Source: Mammaliicoccus lentus
Lineage (GTDB): Bacteria; Bacillota; Bacilli; Staphylococcales; Staphylococcaceae
Direction: 5' to 3'
DNA length: 64,000 nt
Assembly: GCF_002902755.1 (NCBI RefSeq)
Contig: NZ_PPRS01000004.1
Coordinates: forward strand, 62,001 to 126,000
The notes under the pieces were generated by a model. It worked only from the letters and a program-made list of their open reading frames with translations. It made no database searches and was not told where the DNA came from. The translations under genes were made by a program, and so were the position numbers. How positions within the stretch are numbered: the first letter of the stretch is position 1; each line of letters begins with the position of its first letter. Shown one piece after another: positions 1 through 8,020 of the stretch.

Positions 1-1
1 T

Positions 2-658
2 AAAAAATTCGATTTAAAACCAGAGCAAGCAGAAGCTTCAGCTCTAGATTATAGTGATGTTGACTATAATAAAGAATTACATAGTAGAATGAATCCAACT
101 ACAGTATTTATCGTTCAATTTACAATTATCACTGTTAGTATGGCGATTGGTACATATTTAGCTGATACATTTACAGACTACACGGGTATTAATGTTCCTA
201 TTTATGTGGGCGCTATGTTTATAGCTGTTATTATCAGAAATATTTCGGACTATGGAAAATTAAACATTGTAGATATGAAAATTACAAACCGAGTTAGTGA
301 TGTATCATTGAGCTTGTTCTTATCAATTGCTTTAATGAGTATTAACTTAACAGAAATATATAATTTAGCGTTACCATTAACAATTATAGTATTAGTACAA
401 ATAGTATTTATTGTACTGTTCTCAGTATTTGTAGTGTTCCGCGCATTAGGGAAAAACTACGATGCAGCTGTTATGATCGGTGGATTTATTGGTCACGGGT
501 TAGGCGCAACACCAAACGCAATGGCAAACTTAGACGTTATTACAAAGAAATTTGGTGCCTCTCCAAAAGCTTATCTAGTTGTACCAGTCGTAGGTGCATT
601 CTTAATAGACTTACTTGGCGTACCAATCGTAACGTTCTTTATTAATGTATTCAGTTAA
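2..658 (+). CDS. gltS: Sodium/glutamate symporter GltS, C-terminal half (5' truncated by window edge)
   Basis: The reading frame is open from base 2, so the gene starts left of the window; about 218 residues are visible against roughly 400 for the family. It is an inner-membrane Na+-coupled glutamate uptake carrier. The visible part begins with a hydrophilic stretch, then about five hydrophobic segments. It includes the glycine-rich GGFIGHGLGATPNAMANL segment that GltS proteins carry in their C-terminal repeat, and ends in a hydrophobic helix (FINVFS). The first in-frame ATG at 89 is internal, not a start. A strong hairpin terminator follows directly. Family assignment is firm; substrate is inferred from the family. 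Confidence 0.88.
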   Translation, partial: KKFDLKPEQAEASALDYSDVDYNKELHSRMNPTTVFIVQFTIITVSMAIGTYLADTFTDYTGINVPIYVGAMFIAVIIRNISDYGKLNIVDMKITNRVSDVSLSLFLSIALMSINLTEIYNLALPLTIIVLVQIVFIVLFSVFVVFRALGKNYDAAVMIGGFIGHGLGATPNAMANLDVITKKFGASPKAYLVVPVVGAFLIDLLGVPIVTFFINVFS

Positions 659-675
659 TAATAGTACATCGAAAT

Positions 676-713
676 AATTCTCCTAATCCACTCGATTAGG
701 AGAATTTATTTAT
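676..713 (+). terminator. Rho-independent terminator after gltS
   Basis: Perfect 13-bp inverted repeat, arms 676-688 and 694-706 with a 5-nt loop, followed by a T-rich stretch. It lies 18 bp after the gltS stop. Confidence 0.85.
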
Positions 714-743
714 ATATGGGCTTTATAAAATAATGTTTAAAAT

Positions 744-861
744 GCGGTTCGATAAATAAAAATTATCGAACTGCAAATGCGAAATACAGGTCGATAAATA
801 AAAAATATCGAACCGCAAACATGAAATACGGTCCGATAAAATAAAATATCGAACCGCAAAT
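744..861. repeat. Three-unit tandem palindromic repeat, 42-bp period (array 1)
   Basis: Three hairpin units start at 745, 787 and 829, exactly 42 bp apart. Each has a left arm close to CGGTTCGATA, a 9-10 nt A/T loop and a right arm TATCGAACCG. Unit 1 is near-perfect, and units 2 and 3 carry one or two mismatches. The connector between units reads close to CAAATGCGAAATA. The same repeat with the same period occurs at 24339-24451. No coding potential is seen. It fills most of the gltS-hemQ gap together with the two flanking terminators. Confidence 0.85.
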
Positions 862-867
862 TAAAAT

Positions 868-899
868 GAGGCTGAAACACCAATAGATGTTTCAGCCTC
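868..899 (-). terminator. Terminator between gltS and hemQ (GAGGCTGAAACA family)
   Basis: Perfect 12-bp stem, arms 868-879 and 888-899 with an 8-nt loop. It sits just downstream of hemQ, which reads leftward, and may work in both directions. It belongs to a family of nearly identical stems also found at 17231, 35389 and 63356. Confidence 0.75.
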
Positions 900-917
900 T
901 ATATTTATCTTGAAATC

Positions 918-1670
918 TTAGTTTAGTTTAAAGAAGTCATTTAATTCGTCAATATTTAAAATGTTACCTACGTAGAATGCTCCGAAGTCACCATATCTTG
1001 CTGATACTTCATCGAAACGCATTTCATAGATTAATTTTTTGAATTGTAGCATATCGTCGCTGAATAAAGTTACGCCCCACTCGTAGTCGTCCAATCCTAC
1101 TGAACCGGTAATGAATTGTTTAACTTTACCAGCGTAACTGCGTCCGATTAAACCGTGTGAACGCATTAAGCTACGTCTATGTTCCATATCTAACATGTAC
1201 CAGTTATCTTCACCGTCACGTCTTTTATCCATTGGATAGAAACAAACATATTCTGAACGTGGTACTTCAGGATATAATCTAGCTTTTACATATGGGTTTT
1301 CATATGGATCTTCATCTGAATCACCAGCTAGATAGTTAGATAATTCCACTATTGAAACATAAGAATATGTTGGAATTAAGAAATCACTAATATCTAATTT
1401 GTTTAATTCATTTTCTAAAGCATTTAATTGCTTAACATCAGGACGTAAGAACCATAACATTAAGTCTGCTTTTTGACCTGTTATGTTATAAAAAGCATGA
1501 GAGCCTTCTTTATTATTATGAACAGTTTCTAATCCTTCAAGGAATTTTTTAAACTCTTCAACTATCGTATTTCTATCATCTTCTGGCACAGTTTTTAGGC
1601 TTGTCCAATCTATTGCATAGAATAAATGTAAGCTGTACCAACCATCTAATGTTTTTGCTGCTTCGTTCAT
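918..1670 (-). CDS. hemQ: Coproheme decarboxylase HemQ (chlorite-dismutase-like)
   Basis: HemQ makes haem b from coproheme III in the coproporphyrin-dependent pathway of Gram-positives, using H2O2 for two oxidative decarboxylations in the cytosol. At 250 aa it is full length. The catalytic tyrosine is visible as Y145 in CFYPMDKRR, and the proximal haem ligand as H172 in MRSHGLIGR, matching the numbering known for staphylococcal HemQ. The ATG start has a good AAGGAG site about 9 nt upstream. It is monocistronic, with its own promoter at 1717-1746 and a terminator at 868-899. Being next to pta/lipL (after an inserted ABC operon) is staphylococcal gene order. Confidence 0.95.
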   Translation of the reverse strand: MNEAAKTLDGWYSLHLFYAIDWTSLKTVPEDDRNTIVEEFKKFLEGLETVHNNKEGSHAFYNITGQKADLMLWFLRPDVKQLNALENELNKLDISDFLIPTYSYVSIVELSNYLAGDSDEDPYENPYVKARLYPEVPRSEYVCFYPMDKRRDGEDNWYMLDMEHRRSLMRSHGLIGRSYAGKVKQFITGSVGLDDYEWGVTLFSDDMLQFKKLIYEMRFDEVSARYGDFGAFYVGNILNIDELNDFFKLN

Positions 1671-1716
1671 TATGATTTCGCTCCTTTTAGATTAATTCTT
1701 TTCTCTATCTAAGTTT

Positions 1717-1746
1717 ATCATACTAGAAAAGAAATAGAGGACTCAA
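1717..1746 (-). promoter_or_regulatory. Predicted sigma-A promoter of hemQ
   Basis: On the minus strand: -35 TTGAGT (1741-1746), 18-bp spacer, -10 TATGAT (1717-1722). It lies about 47 bp from the hemQ ATG. Confidence 0.6.
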
Positions 1747-1820
1747 CTTTTACAGTGTTGTGAAGAAAAGTACTTCGGACATGACGCACTGACTTATATT
1801 TAATTGTATTTTTAATGTTG

Positions 1821-1849
1821 TTGATTATCTTTTTTGTTTGGTGGATAAT
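1821..1849 (+). promoter_or_regulatory. Predicted promoter of the NlpA/MetQ-type ABC operon
   Basis: -35 TTGATT (1821-1826), 17-bp spacer, -10 GATAAT (1844-1849). I looked for an S-box or T-box leader between hemQ and the operon and saw neither conserved core. Confidence 0.45.
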
Positions 1850-1919
1850 AATTAAATAAATATTATAAAAATATTTTAAATTAGATGCCTGAAAATTTTA
1901 TTATATAGGAGTGTAAAAA

Positions 1920-2612
1920 GTGTATAAATTAGAGAATGTATCGAAAAAGTATAGAGGGAAGTTTGCTGTTGAAAATCTTTCCTTTTCAGTAGCATCTGGT
2001 TCTATTACTGGTATTGTTGGTAAAAGTGGTTCTGGCAAAACAACGTTATTAAAGTTACTTAATTTTATAGAAAAGCCAACTGAAGGTAAAATTATTTTTG
2101 ATGAACAAGAAATTAATAAGTTGTCAAAAAAAGTGATTAGAAAGTATAAGGAAAGAATAGGTATGGTCTTTCAACATTATAATTTATTGAATAACTTAAA
2201 TGTGTATCAAAATATAGCTTTGCCTTTGAAAATCATAAATGCAGAGAATGAGGATAGAGTGAAAGAACTTATTCAATTTGTTGGATTAGAAGATAAAATG
2301 AACGATTATCCTTCTAAATTATCAGGAGGCGAGAAACAACGTGTAGCATTAGCGAGATCTTTAGTTAGAAACCCAGATATATTGCTATGTGATGAAGCGA
2401 CTAGCAGTTTAGATGAGAATAATACTGAAGAAATCATAAAAATGCTTAAGAAAATTAACAAAGAATATAGTATTACCATTATTTTTGTTACACATGAATT
2501 GAGTGTTGTTAAACAATTGTGTGAAGAAGTGTTTGTGATGGAGGACGGACAGTTGCTAGATATTATTGAAAATAAAAACAAAAGCATAGAAAAAATACAG
2601 GTACTTATTTAG
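1920..2612 (+). CDS. ABC transporter ATP-binding protein, MetN-like but lacking the NIL domain
   Basis: Cytosolic ATPase of a MetNIQ-type importer. Walker A GKSGSGKTT is at residues 34-42, the Q-loop glutamine near 85, the signature LSGGEKQR at 134-141 and Walker B ILLCDEA at 154-160. At 230 aa it is about 110 residues shorter than classical MetN because the C-terminal regulatory ACT-like (NIL) domain is absent. Start is GTG 1920 with AGGAG at 1907-1911. It is first in an operon with the permease (25 bp gap) and lipoprotein. Methionine or a related amino acid is likely from the neighbours, but missing NIL makes the exact substrate and feedback uncertain. Confidence 0.82.
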   Translation: MYKLENVSKKYRGKFAVENLSFSVASGSITGIVGKSGSGKTTLLKLLNFIEKPTEGKIIFDEQEINKLSKKVIRKYKERIGMVFQHYNLLNNLNVYQNIALPLKIINAENEDRVKELIQFVGLEDKMNDYPSKLSGGEKQRVALARSLVRNPDILLCDEATSSLDENNTEEIIKMLKKINKEYSITIIFVTHELSVVKQLCEEVFVMEDGQLLDIIENKNKSIEKIQVLI

Positions 2613-2637
2613 AAAATGTTAAACGGAGTATTGAAGG

Positions 2638-3309
2638 ATGACTTTCTTTGAAAAAATAAATTATTACTTACCAGAATTACTTCAATCTTTGCAGGAAACT
2701 TGTATCATGCTAGGATTTTCCATGATTATTACTTTACTAATTGGTTTACCTTTAGGTATAGCTTTGTTTTTATCCAATCCAGGTATTAAAGAATTAAATA
2801 GAAATTATTATTGGTCTTTTAATTTTTTAATTACTTTTATTCGTTCATTTCCATATTTATTATTTGTCATCAGTTTAATTCCCTTAACTCGTTTAATTTT
2901 AGGGAGCGCTTTTGGTCCATACCCATCGATAATACCTTTAAGTATTGTAGGTATTGCTATTTTTTCAAGACTAGTAGAACAAGTTTTATTAGATATACCG
3001 ATAGAAATAAAAGTTTTAGCTGAGTCGCTAGGTGCAACAAAATTAAAATATATATGGAATTTTCTTTTAGTTGAATCACGTAGCGGTATTATATTAGCTT
3101 ATACGACAACGATAGTAAGCATGGTCTCATATTCAACAGTGATGGGCATTGTTGGTGGTGGAGGTATTGGAGATTTTGCTATTCGCTATGGTTATCAAAG
3201 TTATGAAACGGAAATAATGTATTTCGCAATTATCATCATTATTATTGCTGTATTTATCATTCAAATGTTAGGAAATAATATCTCTAGAAAATTAGATAAA
3301 AGAAAGTAG
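2638..3309 (+). CDS. ABC transporter permease, MetI family
   Basis: Integral membrane subunit of the importer, 223 aa, normal for MetI. About five hydrophobic helices are visible. The EAA-type coupling motif (AESLGATKLKYIW, residues 128-140) contacts the ATPase. The glycine-rich VGGGGIGDFAIRYGYQ segment near residue 175 is typical of MetI-like permeases. ATG 2638 has GGAG 9 nt upstream. The lipoprotein gene starts 7 bp after its stop, so the three genes are one transcript. Confidence 0.85.
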   Translation: MTFFEKINYYLPELLQSLQETCIMLGFSMIITLLIGLPLGIALFLSNPGIKELNRNYYWSFNFLITFIRSFPYLLFVISLIPLTRLILGSAFGPYPSIIPLSIVGIAIFSRLVEQVLLDIPIEIKVLAESLGATKLKYIWNFLLVESRSGIILAYTTTIVSMVSYSTVMGIVGGGGIGDFAIRYGYQSYETEIMYFAIIIIIIAVFIIQMLGNNISRKLDKRK

Positions 3310-3316
3310 TGTAGAC

Positions 3317-4120
3317 ATGAAAAAAGTTTGGTTTATTTTTATATTGTTGTTTAGTGTCATTATCTCCGGTTGTGGAGCAAAAAAAGATAACGAAGATAAA
3401 GTGATTAAAGTTGCTTCACAAGCACCACCTATGACAGATGTTGTAAAAGTTGCAGCAAAAGAAGCGAAAAAAGAGGGTTGGGAAATCAAGCTTGTACAAG
3501 TAAATGATAACGTTGCTTATAATGATATGGTAAGTAGTAAAGAAGCAGACGCGAGCTTTGCACAGCATAAACCCTTTATGGAAAAATATAATAAAGAAAG
3601 AAAAGCGAATTTAGTTGATCTACAGCCTATATATGACGCAAAAGTAGGTTTTTATTCTAAAAAATATAAAGAAGTGAAAGATATCCCTAATGGAACGAAA
3701 GTCGCTATACCTAACGATATTTCAAATGAAGGTCGAGCTTTAGCGATATTAGAAGAACAAGGATTAATTAAATTAAAAGACGGAGTGGGCGTTAACGGTA
3801 CAACTAAAGATGTTGTAGAGAATCCAAAAGATTTCCAATGGTTAAAAGTAGATTTATTAAATTTATCAGAAGCTTATAGCGAGTCAAAAGTATCTTTAGT
3901 TTATAATTATCCTACATATATTTCGAAAATCGGTTTAAAACCTTCTGATGCTTTATTTTTAGAAAAAAATATTGATTCTCGATTTTCTATTCAATTAGTA
4001 GCGCGTGAAGATAATAAAGATTCCGAAAAAATTAAAGAATTAAAGAAAGTTATGAAAAGTAAAGCAGTTAGTAAATATTTAAAAGAAGAACATAAAGATA
4101 CATTGATTCCATCATTTTAA
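3317..4120 (+). CDS. NlpA/MetQ-family substrate-binding lipoprotein
   Basis: Extracytoplasmic binding protein of the importer, 267 aa. An N-terminal signal with lipobox ISGC (lipidated Cys19) anchors it to the membrane. The family's ligand-pocket region is visible in the FAQHKPFMEKYNKE segment. The shine-dalgarno of ATG 3317 is weak, so translation may be coupled to the upstream permease. Methionine is the best-known ligand of the family, but some members bind other amino acids or dipeptides, so substrate is inference. No clear terminator follows before the pta promoter. Confidence 0.83.
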   Translation: MKKVWFIFILLFSVIISGCGAKKDNEDKVIKVASQAPPMTDVVKVAAKEAKKEGWEIKLVQVNDNVAYNDMVSSKEADASFAQHKPFMEKYNKERKANLVDLQPIYDAKVGFYSKKYKEVKDIPNGTKVAIPNDISNEGRALAILEEQGLIKLKDGVGVNGTTKDVVENPKDFQWLKVDLLNLSEAYSESKVSLVYNYPTYISKIGLKPSDALFLEKNIDSRFSIQLVAREDNKDSEKIKELKKVMKSKAVSKYLKEEHKDTLIPSF

Positions 4121-4187
4121 GATTCTCGATATATCCTATAGCCTACGATACATTTACAGTTCGAAAACGTGAAAATTTATGAAAAAA

Positions 4188-4196
4188 TGTTATAAT
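4188..4196 (+). promoter_or_regulatory. Extended -10 promoter of pta-lipL
   Basis: TGT followed by TATAAT at 4191-4196; the -35 region is poor, as expected for an extended -10 promoter. The ATG of pta is 43 bp further on. Confidence 0.55.
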
Positions 4197-4238
4197 AATT
4201 AGTGGAAAAATAATAGTGAGAATATATAGGAGGCAATT

Positions 4239-5225
4239 ATGTCTAAATTACTTAATGTCTTAAGCGACAAATTATCAGGTAAGAATGTACGTATCGTTTT
4301 ACCAGAGGGTGACGATGCTCGTGTTTTAACAGCAGCAGTTAAATTACAAACTACAGATTTGGTTTCTCCAATCGTACTTGGTAATGAAGATAAAATTAAA
4401 GAAACAGCTGACGGTGCTAATTTATCAATAGAAGGTTTAACAATTATCAACCCAGAAACAAGCGAATTAAAAGCTGATTTAGTTGAGAAATTCGTTGAAC
4501 GTCGTAAAGGTAAAGCGACTCAAGAACAAGCTGAAGAATTATTAAATAATGTAAACTACTTCGGTACAATGTTAGTTTATACAGATCAAGCTGATGGTTT
4601 AGTAAGTGGTGCTGCGCATTCTACTGCAGATACTGTGCGTCCAGCATTACAAATTATTAAAACTAAACCAGGTGTTACAAAAACATCAGGTGTATTCTTC
4701 ATGACAAAAGGTGAAGAACAATATGTATTCGGTGATTGTGCCATTAACCCTGAATTAAACGCACAAGATTTAGCTGAAATCGCAATCGAAAGTGCTAAAA
4801 CTGCTCAAGCATTCGGTATGTCTCCGAAAGTAGCGATGTTAAGTTTCTCTACTAAGGGTTCAGCAAAATCTCCAGATACTGAGAAAGTATCAGAAGCTGT
4901 ACAAATAGCTCAAAAGAATTTACAAGAAACAGACTTAAAAGATGTTGTATTAGACGGAGAATTCCAATTTGATGCAGCAATCGTTCCAGAAGTGGCAGCT
5001 AAAAAAGCGCCAAATTCTGATATACAAGGTGATGCAAATGTATTTATTTTCCCAAGCTTAGAAGCGGGTAACATTGGATACAAAATTGCACAACGTTTAG
5101 GTGGATACGATGCAGTTGGTCCTGTATTACAAGGCCTAAACGCACCAGTTAACGATTTATCACGTGGTTGTTCAGCAGAAGACGTATACAGTCTTTCAAT
5201 CATTACAGCTGCTCAATCTCTATAA
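4239..5225 (+). CDS. pta: Phosphate acetyltransferase
   Basis: Interconverts acetyl-CoA plus phosphate and acetyl phosphate plus CoA, the first step of the Pta-AckA overflow pathway in the cytosol. The 328 aa length fits the short single-domain Firmicute Pta. Typical family segments are visible: VSGAAHSTADTVRPALQIIK mid-protein and the C-terminal YKIAQRLGGYDAVGPVLQG. ATG 4239 has a strong AGGAGG at 4228-4233. lipL starts 2 bp after its stop, as in other staphylococci. Confidence 0.95.
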   Translation: MSKLLNVLSDKLSGKNVRIVLPEGDDARVLTAAVKLQTTDLVSPIVLGNEDKIKETADGANLSIEGLTIINPETSELKADLVEKFVERRKGKATQEQAEELLNNVNYFGTMLVYTDQADGLVSGAAHSTADTVRPALQIIKTKPGVTKTSGVFFMTKGEEQYVFGDCAINPELNAQDLAEIAIESAKTAQAFGMSPKVAMLSFSTKGSAKSPDTEKVSEAVQIAQKNLQETDLKDVVLDGEFQFDAAIVPEVAAKKAPNSDIQGDANVFIFPSLEAGNIGYKIAQRLGGYDAVGPVLQGLNAPVNDLSRGCSAEDVYSLSIITAAQSL

Positions 5226-5227
5226 TC

Positions 5228-6064
5228 ATGGAAAACTTGCAAGATTATTTTACACAAGAATGGCGATACATTGACCACACTTCAGGACTGCAACCTATGC
5301 AGTCCTTTAGTTTCGATGATACATTTTGTGAACAAGTAGGTAACGACAATAGTCCAAGTGTTGTGCGCACATGGATACACAATCATGTTGTTATTTTAGG
5401 CATACATGATTCTAGACTTCCATATTTAAAAGACGGAATAGCATTCTTGAATGACGTTAAAGGATATAGCGCGATTGTAAGAAATTCGGGTGGTCTAGGA
5501 GTTGTGTTGGATAAAGGTGTTCTGAATATATCTTTAATATTTAAAGGTAGACATGATGTATCAATTGATACAGGCTATGAAGTGATGTTACGTCTTATAC
5601 GTGAAATGTTCAAAGATGAAACAGATAAAATTGTAAATAAAGAAATCGCAGCATCATATTGCCCAGGAAGTTATGACTTAAGTATTGATAACAAAAAATT
5701 TGCAGGCATATCACAAAGAAGAGTACGCGGTGGCATAGCAGTGCAAATATATTTGTGTGTTGAAGGATCAGGTTCAGAAAGAGCTGAAATGATGAAGGAA
5801 TTCTACCAACATGCTCTGAAAAATGAAAAAACAAAATTTATTTATCCTACAATTATTCCTGATTGCATGGCTTCTATAAATGAACTATTGAATACAGAAT
5901 ACACGACAAATGATATATTATTTAAATTATTAGGAAGCCTTAAAACATTAGGTGCAACTTTAAATATGGACCCAGTTTCCACAGAAGAATGGGCGTTATA
6001 CGATAAATATTTCGAACGCATGATAGAGCGTAATAATAAAATGATACGCAATATGCAAAAATAA
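5228..6064 (+). CDS. lipL: Octanoyl-[GcvH]:protein N-octanoyltransferase LipL
   Basis: Moves octanoyl/lipoyl groups from GcvH to the E2 subunits of 2-oxoacid dehydrogenases in Gram-positive lipoate assembly. It has a BPL/LplA/LipB fold and is 278 aa. The catalytic cysteine is C145 in SYCPGSYDLS, with RNSGGLGVVL near 85-94 and RRVRGGI near 165 forming the lipoyl pocket. I chose ATG 5228 rather than an upstream in-frame start inside pta, because family members begin here. No Shine-Dalgarno is obvious, and the 2-bp gap to pta suggests translational coupling. LipL rather than LplA is inferred from the motif and the pta neighbour. Confidence 0.85.
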   Translation: MENLQDYFTQEWRYIDHTSGLQPMQSFSFDDTFCEQVGNDNSPSVVRTWIHNHVVILGIHDSRLPYLKDGIAFLNDVKGYSAIVRNSGGLGVVLDKGVLNISLIFKGRHDVSIDTGYEVMLRLIREMFKDETDKIVNKEIAASYCPGSYDLSIDNKKFAGISQRRVRGGIAVQIYLCVEGSGSERAEMMKEFYQHALKNEKTKFIYPTIIPDCMASINELLNTEYTTNDILFKLLGSLKTLGATLNMDPVSTEEWALYDKYFERMIERNNKMIRNMQK

Positions 6065-6074
6065 TAAAATGACA

Positions 6075-6103
6075 TTCTCAAAAATCTGTGAAGGTGGTAT
6101 AAT
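6075..6103 (+). promoter_or_regulatory. Promoter of the DUF1450 gene
   Basis: Extended -10 TGG-TATAAT (6095-6103) with a -35-like TTCTCA at 6075-6080, 17-bp spacing. Confidence 0.45.
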
Positions 6104-6145
6104 AATTTATTGCTAAAACAGAAAATATGAAAGGTGGGGAAACAA

Positions 6146-6472
6146 GTGCGAAATAAATTTCAATTATGCGATGACTGCCAAGCTGTCAATCTTCCATCAT
6201 TAATGAAGAAAATTAAAAAATTAGATCCAGATGCGGAAATTGAAGTAGCATGTCAATCATATTGTGGTCCAGGTCGCAGAAAGACATTCGCATTCGTTAA
6301 TAACCGCCCGTGTGCCGCTTTAACAGAAGATGAACTAATGGAAAAAATCCATAAACAACTTCAGAAAAAACGTAATCCAGAAGAAGAAGAAAGATTACGA
6401 CTTAGAAACGAAGAACGAAAACGTCGACAAAAAGAATTAGACGAAAAGCTTAATAAAAAATTGAAAAAGTAA
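6146..6472 (+). CDS. DUF1450 family protein (YuzB-like), four-cysteine N-terminal domain
   Basis: Function unknown. With the GTG at 6146 as start it is 108 aa. AGGTGG at 6132-6137 is ideally spaced for 6146, whereas an alternative GTG at 6134 overlaps that site. The N-terminal half has C8-x2-C11 and C36-x3-C40 (CQSYCGPG), which could bind metal or be redox active; that is inference. The C-terminal third is a highly charged Arg/Glu/Lys helix with coiled-coil character. It is monocistronic, between its own promoter and a terminator. Confidence 0.75.
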   Translation: MRNKFQLCDDCQAVNLPSLMKKIKKLDPDAEIEVACQSYCGPGRRKTFAFVNNRPCAALTEDELMEKIHKQLQKKRNPEEEERLRLRNEERKRRQKELDEKLNKKLKK

Positions 6473-6476
6473 AAAG

Positions 6477-6514
6477 AAAACCTACGAGCTAAAATTAGTT
6501 CGTAGGTTTTTAAA
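6477..6514 (+). terminator. Terminator after the DUF1450 gene
   Basis: 15-bp stem with one mismatch (arms 6477-6491 and 6496-6510) ending in a T run. The following 230 bp up to 6746 are A/T-rich with no gene seen; they probably hold the promoter of the GNAT operon (TATAAT-like stretch near 6641). Confidence 0.75.
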
Positions 6515-6745
6515 TTTTAAATATTTTATTCGAATGTTATTAATATGTGTTAACATTCTTAACAAATAATACCTTTCCACAGGCTTTTCGGTTATAATTA
6601 AGTATTCTGAATATTATAGTTTTTTGTATATAAATGATATAATTATAAATAAAGATAGGATTTTAAAGTAATTTAATAATTGTCATTCGTTTAATATAGT
6701 AAAGGCCAGTGAATGGCGTGGATGGTAGATAGAGGAGAGGTATTT

Positions 6746-7222
6746 ATGACAAAGGTAAGGAAAGCAACAGTAGGGGATTATTCTGGAATTAAAAATGTAG
6801 CGTCTAAAGCTTGGTATGACACATATACGAATATTTATACAGCAAGTACTGTAACAGCGTTTTTAAACGCTTCTTATTCTAAAGAGATGATAGAAAAGCG
6901 CATTAATGATTCTGATTTCTATGTTGCTGAAGAGGATGGAAAGATTATTGGCTTTGCTAATTTCATTAAAGGTACTGAGCTATATTTATCATCCCACTAC
7001 GTATTGCCAGAAGCTCAGCGAGATGGTTATGGTAAAGCCTTGTTGTATAAAGGTTTGAATAGTTATAAAGGTGAATATCATGAAGTATATTTAGAAGTAG
7101 ATGGCAAAAATGATATCGGCATTGCTTTCTATAAGAAAGAAGGATTCGAAGTAGTGCGTGAATATGAAGAGTTACTTTTCGGAGAAACGATGCATACAAC
7201 GCTCATGAAAAAAACTTTCTAG
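6746..7222 (+). CDS. GNAT family N-acetyltransferase
   Basis: Predicted acetyl-CoA-dependent acetyltransferase of about 158 aa. The acetyl-CoA loop is visible as QRDGYGKALL around residues 90-100, preceded by the strand LYLSSHYVLPE. ATG 6746 is preferred to an in-frame ATG at 6713 because GAGGAGAGG lies just before it and the fold starts at MTKVRKATVGDYS. It is first of an apparent operon with a hydratase-like gene (13 bp gap) and an HD-domain gene (23 bp gap). The acceptor substrate is unknown. Confidence 0.8.
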   Translation: MTKVRKATVGDYSGIKNVASKAWYDTYTNIYTASTVTAFLNASYSKEMIEKRINDSDFYVAEEDGKIIGFANFIKGTELYLSSHYVLPEAQRDGYGKALLYKGLNSYKGEYHEVYLEVDGKNDIGIAFYKKEGFEVVREYEELLFGETMHTTLMKKTF

Positions 7223-7235
7223 GAGGTAGAGGATA

Positions 7236-7997
7236 ATGGAACAATCACTTAATAAATGGGTAGCACAATTTTATGAAGCATATGAGAATAAGACGATTAT
7301 TCCTAATGGTGTTTTACCTTCGAATATCACAGAGAACGCTGCTTATGATGTTCAAGAAGGTGTTCTTCAGCGTAAAGAAGAAACTGAGTTGCATAAAGGA
7401 TATAAAATTAGTTTAACAAGCCAAGAAACACGAGATATATTTTCTTCTACAACCCCTTTATATGGTGCGATGGGAGATACAACGATTTTCGGTAAACGTG
7501 TTCAGTTAAACGACTTAAATGAACCACTTATTGAAATGGAACTTGTATTTCTCGTTCAAGAAGAGTTAAACGAACAAGACAGTCTAGAAGATATTATGAA
7601 TAAGTGCTTAATCGCACCAGGCATAGAGATACCAGATTCAAGATTTAGTAATTGGTTCCCTAACTTGAGTGTCACTGAAATTATAGCCGACAGTGCAGTG
7701 AGTGGTGGTGTTGTATATGGTGAGCCTAAACAATTATCATATGAAGATATTAATAATATTAAAGGGACTTTATATTTAGATGGTAAAGAAATTGCTTCTG
7801 GTAATAGTACAGAAGTTGAAGGCCATCCAGCAAAAGCAGTAAAATGGCTGATTTCTGAAATTAAAAAATATAACCGTTCATTGAAACCAGGTATGTTTGT
7901 TTCTAGCGGCACATTTATACTGCCTAAACCTTTAACTCAAGGGGTTTATAAAGCAGAATATGAAAATGTTGGTAACATTGAGTTTACAGTTGAGTAA
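7236..7997 (+). CDS. 2-keto-4-pentenoate hydratase / HpcG-MhpD family protein
   Basis: Member of the fumarylacetoacetase-related hydratase/decarboxylase family, 253 aa, full length. The metal-binding acidic residues of the family appear as EMEL (about residues 89-92) and IEIPDSR (about 130-136). Such enzymes act on 2-hydroxy-dienoates in aromatic degradation, but no other aromatic-pathway gene is nearby, so its staphylococcal substrate is unknown. ATG 7236 follows an AGGAGGTAG site. It is cotranscribed with the GNAT and HD genes by spacing. Confidence 0.8.
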   Translation: MEQSLNKWVAQFYEAYENKTIIPNGVLPSNITENAAYDVQEGVLQRKEETELHKGYKISLTSQETRDIFSSTTPLYGAMGDTTIFGKRVQLNDLNEPLIEMELVFLVQEELNEQDSLEDIMNKCLIAPGIEIPDSRFSNWFPNLSVTEIIADSAVSGGVVYGEPKQLSYEDINNIKGTLYLDGKEIASGNSTEVEGHPAKAVKWLISEIKKYNRSLKPGMFVSSGTFILPKPLTQGVYKAEYENVGNIEFTVE

Positions 7998-8020
7998 TAA
8001 TTTCGAAAGGAGGAAACTAA

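Noticed and set aside
744-861. Possible CRISPR array (regular repeats)
   Set aside because: The repeated unit includes the connector, there are no unique spacers, each unit is a palindrome and there are only three units; no cas genes are nearby.
1671-1919. SAM (S-box) or T-box leader before the MetNIQ-type operon
   Set aside because: No conserved S-box or T-box core seen; the structured-looking stretch at 1753-1791 pairs poorly and lies upstream of the predicted promoter.
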